Notes under the pieces: generated by a model | Database searches by the model: none | The model's input: the letters and a program-made list of their open reading frames with translations, nothing else | Told to the model about the DNA's origin: nothing | In this document: piece by piece, positions 11,650 to 23,300 of the stretch | Numbering within the stretch: the first letter of the stretch is position 1 | Layout of the letters: each line of letters opens with the position of its first letter | From: Buddleja alternifolia | Lineage: Eukaryota > Streptophyta > Magnoliopsida > Lamiales > Scrophulariaceae | Direction: 5' to 3' | NCBI GenBank assembly: GCA_019426215.1 | Contig: CM033399.1 | Span: 36,465,022 to 36,529,021 of the forward strand | DNA length: 64,000 nt | Translations under genes and position numbers: made by a program

Positions 11650-11954
11650 GTGAACACCCCTACGCCGATCCTTGCGATTTTATCATTTGGGTTCCAGGTT
11701 TGTGGCATTGAAGTATCCACATTGATCTTAACAAAAATCTAGATTGGGTTTATTCCACCCACTTGAATCACAATGTCATCAATTTCTGAATTCGACATAG
11801 TCACGTACCGCGCCTCTTTAATGCATTTTTGAATAGCTTCGATTGTCACACATGGATTTATGATCTCTGTTGCATGGATGGCTTCATATCGACCCTGCCA
11901 CAACAAATTAACAGTTTCAGTAAAGGCAATGTTCCAATCCCCCCCTGCATACAT
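11650..11954 (-). pseudogene. LINE fragment: RT C-terminus and start of RNase H
   Basis: The minus-strand frame from 11954 to 11739 reads like the linker between the RT and RNase H domains of plant L1 elements (FTETVNLLWQGRYEAIH). After one in-frame stop it continues with VKINVDTSMPQ, the hallmark first strand of the plant LINE RNase H domain (K-x-N-V-D). It is cut on both sides, with no poly(A) or TSD seen. Confidence 0.6.
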
Positions 11955-12089
11955 GATTAAATGAGATGTCCGATTCTAGTAAATCCATTGTTGAAGGTCA
12001 ATGGAGAAATACATTGAGTGTTGGTTGGGTGCGACAAGTTGTATCCACACTTTATATATCCAAAGACAATCATGTATTGGGCAATGCCA

Positions 12090-12570
12090 TTAATAAAGTG
12101 AGAGACCCTCTAGAGAAATCAACTTTGGTCTGCCAACTTTTTGATATGACATTTTCTATCCTATAAGATTTTGAAATGTGTCAAAATATATCTCACATTC
12201 CTCAATGCTCTTTTGCACATTTTGTCTCTCTCTCTCTCTCTTCTCCACTCTCTCCCAATTTTTCTCTGAATATTTTTCTCTTTTTTTGTCTTTTTTTCTT
12301 CTTTCTCTTGCACCAATTTCTAACTATTTATAATATATTTGACAAAAAATTTATGCTTACATAATATCAAGCAATATATATAGCATTAAAAATTGTGTAT
12401 TATAAAATAATTTGTACAATTAATAAAGTGAGAAACCATTTAGAGAAACCAACTTTGGTCTGTCAACCTTTTAGTATGACATTTTCCATCCTATAAGATT
12501 TTGACATGTGTCAAAATATATCTCACGCTCCTCAATTCTCTTTTGCACATGTTCTTTCTCTCTCTCTTCT
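12090..12570. repeat. Two direct repeats of about 150 bp
   Basis: 12090-12245 and 12422-12570 are similar (AATAAAGTGAGA start, CAACTTTGGTCTG, CCTATAAGATTTTGA, then a CT-rich run). The start points lie about 332 bp apart, with CT microsatellites ending each copy. No coding is seen. Confidence 0.75.
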
Positions 12571-12719
12571 CCCCTCTTTCCCAGTTTTTCGAATCATGTG
12601 TTCTAACTTTTCTCTCTCTATCTCTACCCACTTAATATTCTCTCATTCTTTCTCCTGAAAAACATAATACTTCTCTTTTCAACACATTATCTAATTGTAT
12701 ATAATTAAATAAAATCATA

Positions 12720-13440
12720 AGTAAAAAACCAACGGGTCACCGGTTCAATCGTCGGGTGAACCACGGTCGAACCGGTGACGTCATAATTATGCAATAAATA
12801 ATATTTATTATACAAATAATATTAAAAATATATATACATGCATATATAAATATATATATATACAAACACACACAAACATTTATATATATAATAATAGAAA
12901 TGGGCCTGCAAAACAAAATTACAAAAGAAAAAAAAATATAAATACAAGAAAGAAATTTCCTAGCACAACCCTACTGGCCTACTTTTCCTCTTCACACACA
13001 CAGCAGCAGCGGCCAACAGCCATATGTACCCTTCTTCTTCTTCTTCTTCTTCTTCTTCTTCACTTCTTAATTTTTCTTCTCTATTTTCCTTTCTAATCTC
13101 ATTACCGGCAGGGCTGAGCGGGGGTTTCGCCTTCTTCGGTCTGCCTTTCCCCTTTTCTATTTCTCCTGTTTTGCGGCTGAGTGAGTGAGTAAGAGAGAGT
13201 TCTGTTCTGTTCTTTCTTCTGCCTTTATGATTTTGAAATAGGTTGGATTTTTTGCTTTTTTCCAGAACCGCCCGGGTCAATAGATTTAGGAACGGTTTTA
13301 CCCGTTCACCTGTTGAACCGCCGGATCGACCGGTTTTGAGCCCCGAACATTTTTTTTCTCATAATCGGACTGGATAAGTGGTCGATTCCGATTTTAACCG
13401 GTCGAACCGAAAGGTCCGGTCCGGTTCTCAAAACATTGTA
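12720..13440. repeat. GC-rich repeat patch with (TTC)n
   Basis: CCGGT-rich phrases near 12730-12780 and 13265-13435 (AACCGGTGACGTCATAA, GACCGGTTTTGAGC, AACCGGTCGAACCGAAAGG) flank a TTC microsatellite at 13028-13061. The two ends look like pieces of one dispersed repeat family. The minus-strand frame here is low-complexity and is not accepted as a gene. Confidence 0.45.
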
Positions 13441-13731
13441 AAAAATTATTTCTTTATCACAACTTCAAGTAAAAACATTCATATCAAGTAAAAATAAATT
13501 AATTATTTTTATTTATTTATTTTTAATCAGACACACGCATTGAGTGTGTCAACACGACTTTTATATAGAGAGAGAGATTGGTGTAACTTTAAAAGGAGTG
13601 ACTAATCGGGCAAGAGTTTTCCAATTATAGATTACCACTACTTGCATTTAGATGGGGTTTGCTTTTGATACTAAGTAAGCTATATTATACTAGTATTTTT
13701 TTCCAAGTTTCACATACATGCAATTTAAGCC

Positions 13732-13919
13732 TAATGACCAAAAAGAGTTGGTTGAGGTGGTACATGCCTCAGTCCCTTAACTAGGGGTCTCAGGTTCTAG
13801 TCCTGTGTATGAAAAAGAAAATTGGGAGAGTTAACCTCACACTTCCTGCAGATGTTCCCAGCTCGAGCAGTATTAGTATGGCCCCAAAGGTTAGAACAGC
13901 TGTGGGAAACCAAAAAAAA
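13732..13919 (+). mobile_element. tRNA-derived SINE
   Basis: A-box-like TGGTTGAGGTGG (about 13750) and B-box-like GGTTCTAGTCC (about 13793) have tRNA spacing. A tRNA-unrelated body and an A-rich tail (CCAAAAAAAAA) follow. AATTTAAGCC flanks it on both sides (13722-13731 and 13920-13929), which fits a retroposition TSD. Confidence 0.8.
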
Positions 13920-13997
13920 AATTTAAGCCCAGTGTTAAAAGATTTAAAAATATATTCGCATAGACAAGAACGAACATGTTAAATTCGCGTTAATATA

Positions 13998-14135
13998 ATT
14001 TTGCTATTAGCTGATTAGGCAATAGCTAGAAGGGCCATCTTAACTCCATACATAAATGATCAAATGATTTTGCTATTGGCTGATTATGCAATAGCTAGAA
14101 GGGCCATCTTAACTCCATACATAAATGATCATATG
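13998..14135. repeat. Tandem duplication, 69-bp unit
   Basis: Two head-to-tail copies (13998-14066, 14067-14135) starting ATTTTGCTATT, each with GAAGGGCCATCTTAACTCC and only a few mismatches. Confidence 0.9.
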
Positions 14136-14237
14136 ACGATCAAATTTTTGAAAAAAAATAAAATTGTTTTATTGAAGAACAAGATCAGTTTCAGTATTCT
14201 TTCAAGCTTTGGACCATCTTTTTACTAACGGCCCATT

Positions 14238-14474
14238 TGTTAAGAAACTAAATCTTCCATGGATGAAGATTGATCAGAGAAATCGAAGAAATCAACCGAG
14301 AGAAGAGAGAGAAGGAATTAAAAGTGACTTTCATTGAAAAGAATGAATGAATGATTTTACACAGTAAGAAAAGGTTTATAAATCAGCTAATCGCCCGATT
14401 AACTAAAACATACTGACGTGGCACTATTAACCAACGGCTATAAAATAATACAAAATTATTTCTTATTCTTAATA
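14238..14474 (-). repeat. 3' LTR of the 14238-18972 Copia element
   Basis: 237 bp. Plus-strand start TGTTAAGAAACTA, end TTCTTAATA, immediately followed by the CTCCCCCTC complement of the polypurine tract. Confidence 0.95.
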
Positions 14475-16615
14475 CTCCCCCTCAAATTTGGTGAGCTAAA
14501 CAGATCCAAAACACCAAATTTGCTTAACAAATAGTCAAATTGAAACTTGCTCAATGCCTTTGTAAGAAGATCTGCTGGCTGCTCATTTGAAGGCAAATAT
14601 CTTGTAGAAATCACTCCTTCTTGGATCTTGTCTCTTATAAAATGGCAATCCACCTCAATGTGTTTTGTTCTCGCATGAAACACTGGATTGGCTGCAATCT
14701 GGATGGCTGACTTGCTGTCACTGAATAAGGTCACTGGTTGCAAATTTGTGACTCCTAAATCTTTGAAAATACTGAGTAACCAAATCACTTCAGCAGTAGT
14801 AGTCCCCATGGCTCTATACATAGCTTCTGCTGAACTTCTAGAGACTGTGTTCTGTTTTTTAGCTTTCCATGAAATCAAGGAGTCTCCAAGGAATATAGCA
14901 TAACCTGTTAAAGATTTTCTGGACATAGGGCAAGAAGCCCAATCACTATCACAAAAGGCTGTTAACTCCAATTTAGATCCAGAAGATAACAAAATACCCA
15001 AACCAGGTTTACCTTTTAAGTATCTCAAAATTCCATACATGGCAACAAAATGCGATTTTCTATGCTTATGCATAAACTGGCTAAGTAACTGAACACCATA
15101 ACTAATGTCAGGCCTTGTTAAACATAGATAAATCAATTTTCCAATGATTTTTTGATAAACAGTGATATTTTCTACTAGAGGATCATTAATATCATCAAAA
15201 TTTTCAGAAAATTTCATGTTTTGTTCCACTGGTATATTCACAGGTTTACTTCCAAGCATACCAGTTTCTTTTAACAAATCTAAAGCATATTTTCTTTGAT
15301 TCATATATATACCTTGAGAAGACCTAGCAACTTCTATTCCAAGAAAATATTTCAACTTTCCTAAGTCTTTCATATGAAAGGTAGTATTCAAATATTCATT
15401 ACACTCTTTAATCAAATCATCATTGGTTCCAGTAATTAATATATCATCTACATAAACAAGGAGAATAACCATGTCACTCCCCCTGGTTTTTACAAACAAA
15501 GAATAATCATTCTTTGACTGAATGAAACCAAAAACACCTACTGCTTCTGTGAATTTATTATTCCACTGTCTGGAGGCTTGTTTTAAGCCATAAAGAGACT
15601 TTTGTAACTCACATACCTTGTTACCTTCAAACTGAAAACCTGGAGGTATGGACATGTACACTTCTTCATGTAACTCCCCTTGTAAGAAAGCATTTGTTAC
15701 ATCCATCTGCCACAAAGGCCAACCATATATAGCTGCAAGAGAAATCACAATCCTAACAGTAACTTGCTTAACTACAGGGGAAAAAGTTTTTGTATAGTCA
15801 ATGCCCTCCAATTGTGTATAGCCCTTTGCAACTAATCTTGCCTTGTATCTATCTATACTACCACCTGATTTATGCTTAATGTTGTAAACCCATCGACAAC
15901 CTACAGGTTTCTTTCCATGAGGTAAATCAACAATTGTCCAAGTCTTGTTCAACTCAAGAGCTTTAATTTCAGATTCTATAGCATCAATCCATCTTTTATC
16001 ATTCTTTACTTGGTGGTAATTATCAGGAATGACATCATTTGTTAAAGCAGCTAAATAGGATTTATATTCAGTACTAATGCCATCATAATGAATAAAATTT
16101 GATAAAGGGTGCTTAGTAGATGAACTAACATCATTACTTTCAGAATGAAACAACACATAGTCCTTACTCCAAACAGGAGGTGTAACAGTCCTAGTGGATC
16201 TTCTTACCATGACACTTTGATCATCATTTTGATTTCTGGGTTCATGAACAGTATGCTCAACATTTCTAATATCATTCACATCATCATTAACAAGCATAGG
16301 AGAAGAAGGAGCAGAATAAGGCACAACAAGCTCATCATAAAACTGTCTAACATCATGAAAAGGAAAATTTTGATTGTTCTTCTCATTATTATCAATAGCT
16401 AATGGAAAAATATGCTCATAGAATATCACATCTCTAGATACACTAAAAGTTTTGGTGCTTAAATCCAATAATCTATAACCTTTTTGTGTGTTAGAGTACC
16501 CCATCATCACACAAGGTTTAGACCTAGGTTGAAATTTATCATTTTGGGGTAAAAATTTTGCAAAGCATAAGCAACCAAAAACTCTCAAGTGAGTGTAAAA
16601 AGGTTTTTTTTCCAT
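14456..16615 (-). pseudogene. Copia integrase C-terminus, reverse transcriptase, RNase H
   Basis: 719 residues. The start is at a second homopolymer frameshift (T8 at 16604-16611). The N-terminus is the integrase tail (HLRVFGCLCFAKF). The reverse transcriptase follows with RWVYNIKHK, KARLVAKGYTQ and LYGLKQASRQW, and the catalytic YVDD at residues 388-391. RNase H follows from about residue 555 (CDSDWASCP, SRSSAEAMYRAM), then the conserved tail (KHIEVDCHFIRD, PADLLTKAL). This block is uninterrupted and would be active if linked to the upstream frame. Confidence 0.95.
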
Positions 16616-16887
16616 TTAAAACAGTAAGAGGAGCTTGACCCTTTAAAAGAGGAGTAGGGGTTCTATTTATCAAATAAACAGAAGTGTTAATACATTCACC
16701 CCAATATTTCATAGGCACATGAGAATGAAATTTAATAGCTCTAGCAACATTAAAAATGTGCCTATGCTTCCTTTCAACAACACCATTTTGTTGTGGTGTA
16801 TATATACAAGAGCTTTGGTGTACAACACCAAGAGATGCAAATAACTTTGTACATTCTTGACTAAAAAAGTCCCAAGCATTATCAGTT

Positions 16888-18150
16888 CTAACCTTTTTTT
16901 ACTTTAACAGCAAACTGTGTGTTAACATAGGTGAAGAACTTATGCAAAATATCATAAACTTCTGTCTTAGCTTTCATCAAAAAAGCCCAAGTTGTTCTAG
17001 AGAAATCATCAACTATAGTCAAGAAATACTTCTCATGATTGTATGTAAGCTCTCTATAAGGCCCCCATATATCAACATGCAAAAGCTCAAAAATACTTGA
17101 AGTAAAAGTGCTTTTATTAGGAAAAACAGTCCTTACATGTTTTGCCAGGGGACAAATAGAACAATATCTAGAATTTATTGGCACCTTTACATTCAAATCA
17201 GGAAGAAATTCAAATCTAGCAAATGACATGTGACCAAATCTTTGATGCCACAGAGCAGCTTTATCAAAAACAACAGACTTGGAAAAAATAGTACTGTTAG
17301 TAGAATTACATTTGACAGGAAAATTATTGAAAGTATTGGCTAAAAGATCATTGGGGACTGGATGTAGATAGTATAGACCATTCTTGAGCCTACCAATCCC
17401 CTTAATCATGCCATTCCACATCTCCTGTATTATACAAAAGTTAGGGTAAAAATTTATGAACACATTTGCATCACTTGTAAGCTTAGAGACAGACAACAAA
17501 TTATGTCTAAAATCAGGAACATATAGCACATTATAGAGAGTCAAACCATTAACAAGTTTAACTGTTCCTGAATAAGCCACTTTGCTTTCTACACCATTAG
17601 GCAGCTTAACAGTAGTGAAATTAAAGGATTCATTATAATAAGACTCATACATGTTTATATTAGAGATCATGTGTTGATTAGCACCTGTATCAATTATCCA
17701 ATCATTATTATGATAATCATTGGGATCAAGAGTACCTGCATGATTGGCCTCAGCCTTTGCCAAGTTGGAATTACTCAAGTTCTGTGATGAGTCATGAGAA
17801 CTATTTCCAAGTAGCTGAAGAATCTGCTGATATTGTTGTTGTGTGAAGGCAGAGGTTCCAATTTCTTGTTTCTCATTATTGACATTCACACTAGTATCCT
17901 GAGAACTTTTAGTGGATGCTACTGAATTAGCATTAAAACCTCTTCCAACAGGAACTCCAGTGCCCCTGCCACCACCTCTTCTGCCATTAAAAGTTTTCCT
18001 TCCACCTCTACCCCAATTAGGGGGATAACCATGAATCTTGAAGCAGTTTTCCTTTGTGTGACCAGTGAAATTGCAATGCTCACAATACAATGAAGATCTT
18101 GCAGATTTGCTCTGAGATGAGCTAGATAAGAAAACAATCGATGAGTCCAC
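16888..18150 (-). pseudogene. Copia gag C-terminus, protease and integrase N-terminus
   Basis: 420 residues, in order: a CCHC-type knuckle (CEHCNFTGHTKENC), the aspartic protease site DWIIDTGANQHM, the gag-pre-integrase block LWHQRFGHMSF, and the first part of the integrase core (HVDIWGPY, IVDDFSRTTW). The frame ends prematurely at an A run (T7 at 16894-16900 on the plus strand). One base fewer would restore the usual reading, which continues past 16888 in another frame with the NGVVERKH motif. Protein products would be cleaved from a gag-pol polyprotein in the cytoplasmic particle. Confidence 0.93.
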
Positions 18151-18722
18151 ATTGACAGGTTGAACATGAATACCTTTCTGTAAAGTGCATACGGTTTTGC
18201 ACCATTAACTCTGTCAAATCACTCCTTAAGATCCTTCCAAATTAAAAAGGCCGAATCGCAGTATACAACTCCGTGAATGAGGTCTCGAGATAGAGATCTA
18301 TGAATCCATGACTTAACCAAGGCATTAAACCTTTTCCAATGCGGATATAAGGAAGAATCTTCGTCTGGAATTTTGCAAGTTTTATTAATGAAATCGATTT
18401 TATTCTTTGCTTCGAGCGCGACGATCATCTCTCGGCTCCAGATTTTGTAATTCTCGGATCCTTGCAATACTTCAGTAACCAGATCAAGATTAGGGGTATC
18501 GGAAGGGTGTAGGTATAAAGGATCTTGAAAATCGATTACCGAAGAGGAATTTTTGGATGTTACTGCAGTTGAAGCAGATGTTAATGTTGTTGGAGGATCC
18601 GACATTGTTGATTTGCAGAGATCGAACAAAGATAAAGAAATATGCGGAAGCGATCCAAGATCGATTGATTGAAAACCAAAAAAGAAAAAGAACAAAGAGT
18701 ATGAACGGATGAAATCAATCAC
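18150..18722 (-). pseudogene. Copia gag, interrupted
   Basis: The minus frame starts in the leader; the likely native start is the MSDPPTTLT phrase. It contains typical plant Copia gag blocks (ENYKIWSREMIVAL, KNKIDFINKTCKIP, FLIWKDLKE). At 18219 a TGA stop replaces what is usually an arginine codon in this family, consistent with C-to-T change at a CpG. The frame then continues FDRVNGAKPYALYRKVF and jumps to the zinc-knuckle region, so the middle of gag is deleted. Gag of this copy is therefore non-functional. Confidence 0.85.
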
Positions 18723-18735
18723 CGCTCTGGTACCA

Positions 18736-18972
18736 TGTTAAGAAACTAAGTCTTCCATGGATGAAGATTGATCAGAGAAATCGAAGAAATCAACCGAGAG
18801 AAGAGAGAGAAAAAATTAAAAGTGACTTTCATTGAAAAGAATGAATGAATGATTTTACACAGTAAGAAAAGGTTTATAAATCAGCTAATCCCCTGATTAA
18901 CTAAAACATGCTGACGTGGCACTATTAACCAACGGCTATAAAATAATACAAAATTATTTCTTATTCTTAATA
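18736..18972 (-). repeat. 5' LTR of the 14238-18972 Copia element
   Basis: 237 bp, about 97.5% identical to the other LTR. It is preceded on its internal side by the tRNA-iMet-type primer-binding site. Confidence 0.95.
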
Positions 18973-19215
18973 CCATTTAAGTGTCTCAAGCCCAGTTAGT
19001 TCTAGCCCGTTATTGCAGCAGTCATGAGCATAAATTGGTCATTCTTTAAGAAACGTTCTACGTTTTGTACTTTTTGAGTTGTATATATGTTGGACAATAA
19101 TTTGTTAGTTTTAATTCTAAAACTAGGAGAGAAAAAGAAAAGCTCTTTCAATTTTTTAACTATACTTTGAAATTAAATTTACTTAAACGTTTTCCTAGCT
19201 CAATTTGTTAACAAA

Positions 19216-19414
19216 GACCGGTTGGTCTAGTGGTATCCACATCACACTTTATGTGAAAGGTCCTGGGTTCGAATCCAGGATGCTATAAGTTGTGGCTCTC
19301 CCCTCTTTTATGAAGCTAGATAGAGCCTTTATGGCTCAATATTATGACTATCAACTCGGTTTGTAGGATTAGATATTTAGGGTATCCCTATTCGTCTTGA
19401 ATTAAAAAACATAA
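19216..19414 (+). mobile_element. tRNA-derived SINE
   Basis: Starts with a tRNA-like head (A-box TGGTCTAGTGGTAT, B-box GGTTCGAATCC at about 19266). A TTATGGCTCAATATTATG body and an A-rich end (GAATTAAAAAAC) follow. TTAACAAA flanks both sides (19208-19215 and 19415-19422). The tRNA-like part has no proper acceptor stem pairing with the tail, so it is a SINE and not a tRNA gene. Confidence 0.78.
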
Positions 19415-19570
19415 TTAACAAAACCCTAAACCCTGTAATAAGAAAAAAAATTAATTAGTTAACTGAAAAAAAAGGCAATTCTCTGATGAAAAAATTATTG
19501 ATGCAAAGAAACTATTAACGTCATAGTATCTTAATGTTGGAAATAGCTTTAAAATTTCTTCAATTATTTA

Positions 19571-20650
19571 GGGATAATTACACTCAGCATCCTAAGGTAT
19601 TTTGAAATTACATAAGACATCCCCTAGTTCAATAAATTACATCTAACATCCCAACGTTTGATTTCGTCCAACAAGTAGCATCTTCTGTTAGGGTTACTAT
19701 ACGTCGCCGTTATAATTTTTGGTGAACTTTCTAAAATGCCCCAATCCTTTTTTGGACATGGAAACCATATAATATTTGGACAAGTTTACCCTTTTGGTGT
19801 AAATTATAATATTTTGTAAGAGTATAGGTGTTATATGTAATGTTGTGTATAAAAAGTATAAAAAAAAAATATTTATAAAAAACGTTATTCTCAAGAAAAT
19901 AAGATAAAATAAAATAAAACAAAAATTATTAAAATTACATTAAAAAATTATGCATAAAATATCATTTTAATCTTTTATTTAAATTTATATATAAGAGTTT
20001 ATATAATAGTTTAGATTATATAATAGTTTATATAATTTAAAATTATAAATTTAATTTAATTTATGAAATTTATAAATAAATTTAATAATTGTATTTTTAA
20101 TAAACTTAATTTCTACATTAAATTATTTAAATAATATATTAATTTTTAAAATAAATAAAAAAGAAAAATAGAAAAAGTGAAAACAGTAGTCATCTTCTCC
20201 ATCTTGCGCAACCCCAACCCCACCCTCACCTTATTCTCACGCACACGCATACACAACAATACACACACAATTACACACACTCGCACGCACACACACAGTC
20301 ACACACACACAAACACTCACATACATACGCAGTCACACACAAAGTCACACACATGTGTATATACATATATACATATATATAATTACTTTTCTTTTAAGTT
20401 TAAAATTTTATTTTAAAATCGGTATTAGAAGTAAATCTAAAGATGTGAAGGGGGTAATATGGTAATTTAGTTTTTTTTAATGTCTTTTCTTTTTTTAAAG
20501 AAATATTTTGTAAGGGCATTTACGTCTTTTGACACTTTCCATCCAATCTTACATCAATACATGAAACATGAGGATGCTAAATGTAATTTAGTGAACTAGG
20601 TGATTTTTTTGTAATTTTGAAATACCTTAGGATGTTAAGTGTAATTTCCC
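19571..20650. mobile_element. Terminal-inverted-repeat element, about 1.08 kb
   Basis: The left end GGGATAATTACACTCAGCAT, continuing CCTAAGGTATTTTGAAATTAC, is matched in reverse by the right end (reverse complement GGGAAATTACACTTAACATC, then CCTAAGGTATTTCAAAATTAC). Flanking ATTATTT occurs on both sides and may be part of a TSD. The interior is AT-rich with a CA-rich run near 20240-20355. No transposase is seen. Confidence 0.75.
20240..20355 (+). repeat. CA-rich microsatellite
   Basis: Imperfect ACAC/CACT repeat. The apparent histidine/threonine-rich frame is a by-product. Confidence 0.9.
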
Positions 20651-21302
20651 TTATTATTTATTTCCGATATTTGTATTTCATCATAAAATGCGCCTTCTCA
20701 ATTTTAGATTTATGCTTCTTCATCATTGTTTTATGATACATTTGATCACCTTATTGTGTTTATGATAATTTTATTATAATGTTAGTGGTCCATTATTATT
20801 TTATGAAAAATGTTATATACCACCCAATTTTGGGTCACTCTGTTTTCACTTCGTGTTTGACTATCATAGTCATTGTCCAACCCATATTAATCTTTTTTTA
20901 TTTATCTTTATATTATCCTTGATTTTGTTCCTAAAATCTCTCTTCTTCTCTTTCCTTAATTCACGTCCAAAATCCGCCAGATTTCTTTTCTTCCTAAACT
21001 ATGTCTTTTTCTTGTTAGTTGTTCTAGAAAAATAGGAGTATATATTTTCGTTAAGCATGGAGAATTAATCTCTTAAAAGAGTCAGGTGAAAAGAATTTAA
21101 ATTAAAAAAATTAATTCTTGTTCTCACGCCGAAGAACTGAACCAATTCATCTAATTTCAAGATTAATTGTCTCTGATGAACTCTCTGATACCGTCTTAAA
21201 TGGTTATATCACAATTAAGGATGTTCTTTCTCATTTCTAGATACCAACAAATTACGAAAATTATTGAATTAGAGTGCCTAATTTAGTAACATAAAAAAAA
21301 AA

Positions 21303-22070
21303 AGCATTACAAGAAAACAGGGTAGCAGAGACGGAATTTTAGAGACCCCTGGAATTCGGTCTCTAAACAGAGACCGAAATTGAGACTGACTTGGGTTCCG
21401 TTGCTAATTAGCGACGGATATGAGGATCCGTCTCTTTTTCTTAAAAAAAATATCCAATTGAGTAATTTAGTGTAAAGATAGCTACGGAATTAGAGACCAA
21501 TTCAGAGACGGAGTGATTTCCGTCTCTAAATCGGTATCTAAATTGCTGATTCACTTACCTAAGTTAGAGATGGATATTTTTAGTCTCTAATTTTCAAATT
21601 AGTGACGGGATTTAGCGACTGAGATGGGCATCAATTTTCCATTATTATTTAGAGACCGATTCCGCGACAGAATATGAAATTATATTTTAGAGACCGATCC
21701 AGGGACCGAATAATTGGGTCACTAATTCAGCGATCGAATAATTCGGTCTCTAATTCGAAAATATTCGTCTCTATTTTGTAAATTAGAATAAAAAAAAATT
21801 AGTGTAAAGATAGCTACGGAATTAGAGACCGATTCAGAGACGGAGTGATTTCCGTCTCTAAATCGGTAGCTAAATTGTTGATTTACTCACCTAAGTTAGT
21901 TACGGATATTTCGGTTTCTAATTTTCAAATTAGCGATGGGATTTAGCGACCGATTCCGTGACGGAATATGAAATTATATTTTAGATACCGATTCAGCGAC
22001 CGAATAATTCGGTCTCTAATTCAGAAATATCTATCTCTATTTTGTAAATTAGAATTAAAAAAAAATTATC
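21303..22070. mobile_element. CACTA-like MITE with internal tandem repeat
   Basis: Starts near the degenerate terminus CATTACAAGAAAACAGGG and is filled with GAGACCGA/CGGTCTCTAA phrases in both orientations. A unit of about 335 bp beginning GTGTAAAGATAGCTACGGAAT occurs at about 21470 and again at 21801. The opposite terminus was not identified. Confidence 0.6.
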
Positions 22071-23300
22071 ATCGAAATTCGAACCTCGGATCACTTCTAT
22101 GGTTTTGATAGCGAATGCCATTACATCACAAGGGCTACAACTACACTTATTGGTGCAATTATATGCTACATATTTATTATTTTTTATTTTACTAAAAATA
22201 ATTTTGCATTTTTAAGATTCGAACGTATGACCTCCCACTTTTAAATGGACAATTATGCCACCACGGTATTTCTCGAGTAATAAATGTTACAATATTGTAT
22301 TATATATATATATATATATATTATAACTAAATAAACAATATTGTACAACACTAATGAGACCATGGGCCAAAACTTTTCTAATAACAATCCCATTCAGTTC
22401 ACTTCCGGAAAACTTGCTGTTATATCTAATATATATTATAATTTTATTAAATTAGCTTATGTATATGCTAAAATGCCTTAATTAATTAGGCATTTTAGAC
22501 CCAAATAGCCCATTGGATCTCTGTGATAGTGGGCTATTTATCCTCAAGCCCAATCTCTTCTCATTGTAATTAGAAAATCCAGCAAACTTTATTCTCTTTG
22601 ATGTAAAATTATAATATAGTATATATATAGTATAGTAATATTATTTATATCCATATATATAAAGATATATATATATATATACACTAATAATAATATTGTA
22701 CAACACTAATAATATTATGGACCAAAGCTTTTCTAAGTGGCCTTTTAAGACATAATTATCTTTTTCAATTGTCCCATTAAGACATAATTATAATATATCT
22801 AATATATATTATAAGTTATAATATAGTATATGTAGTATATATTAAAAATAATAATATTAAATTATTATCTAATAAATCGAAATTTTGAATATCCTCGAAA
22901 TTTTCATCGAAATTTCCGTAAATTTACTACCCCATATCGATCCCGATTCCGATACCGAAATTTAATACCTTGTGTTTATTTTTAAGCGGTTGTTTAATTT
23001 AATTTGTTAATATATCCGAGAAGAATCTAAATTTTTTAATTTTTTTCAAAAATTAAATTATACTTTCATCTTATATTTGAGACGAAAATAAAAAAGATAT
23101 TAAAAATGAAAATAAAATTAAATAATAAAAACAAAACAAAATGAAAAATGTGAGCTTCTAAACTCGAATTTAAGACTTTTTGAATTCAATCTTTAGATGG
23201 GGAAAATTAAGCAAATGGATGCTACCGTTGCACCACAAGCAATTTTTTATAAGCAATAGTTGCCACTTGCCAATATGTATATTTCTCACCAATTATGTTC
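22071..23300. other. AT-rich DNA, no gene seen
   Basis: Contains TA microsatellites (22300-22320, 22664-22680). Short phrases (TTCGAACCTCGGATCAC; CATTACATCACAAGGGC; CGTTGCACCACAAGC) recur in CACTA-type MITEs of plants. A duplicated phrase (CAATATTGTACAACACTAAT) occurs near 22335 and 22690. Confidence 0.5.

Larger units (their letters stand above)
14238..18972 (-). mobile_element. Young full-length Ty1/Copia retrotransposon
   Basis: Two 237-bp LTRs bracket gag-pol on the minus strand. The 5-bp TSD CCATT is perfect (14233-14237 and 18973-18977). The PBS (reverse complement TGGTACCAGAGC) sits directly inside the right LTR at 18724-18735 and the polypurine tract (GAGGGGGAG on the minus strand) inside the left LTR. 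The LTRs differ at 6 of 237 positions by my count (about 2.5%), so insertion was fairly recent. Coding is nearly whole but interrupted by a stop, a gag deletion and two homopolymer frameshifts. Confidence 0.97.

Noticed and set aside
12960..13280. 106-codon frame on the minus strand
   Set aside because: It runs through a TTC microsatellite and repeat sequence, giving glutamate runs; no domain was seen.
19216..19290. Functional tRNA gene
   Set aside because: A and B boxes are present but a proper acceptor stem is not, and the sequence continues into a SINE body with tail and TSD.
20177..20416. 79-codon His/Thr-rich frame
   Set aside because: Translation of a CA microsatellite inside a TIR element.
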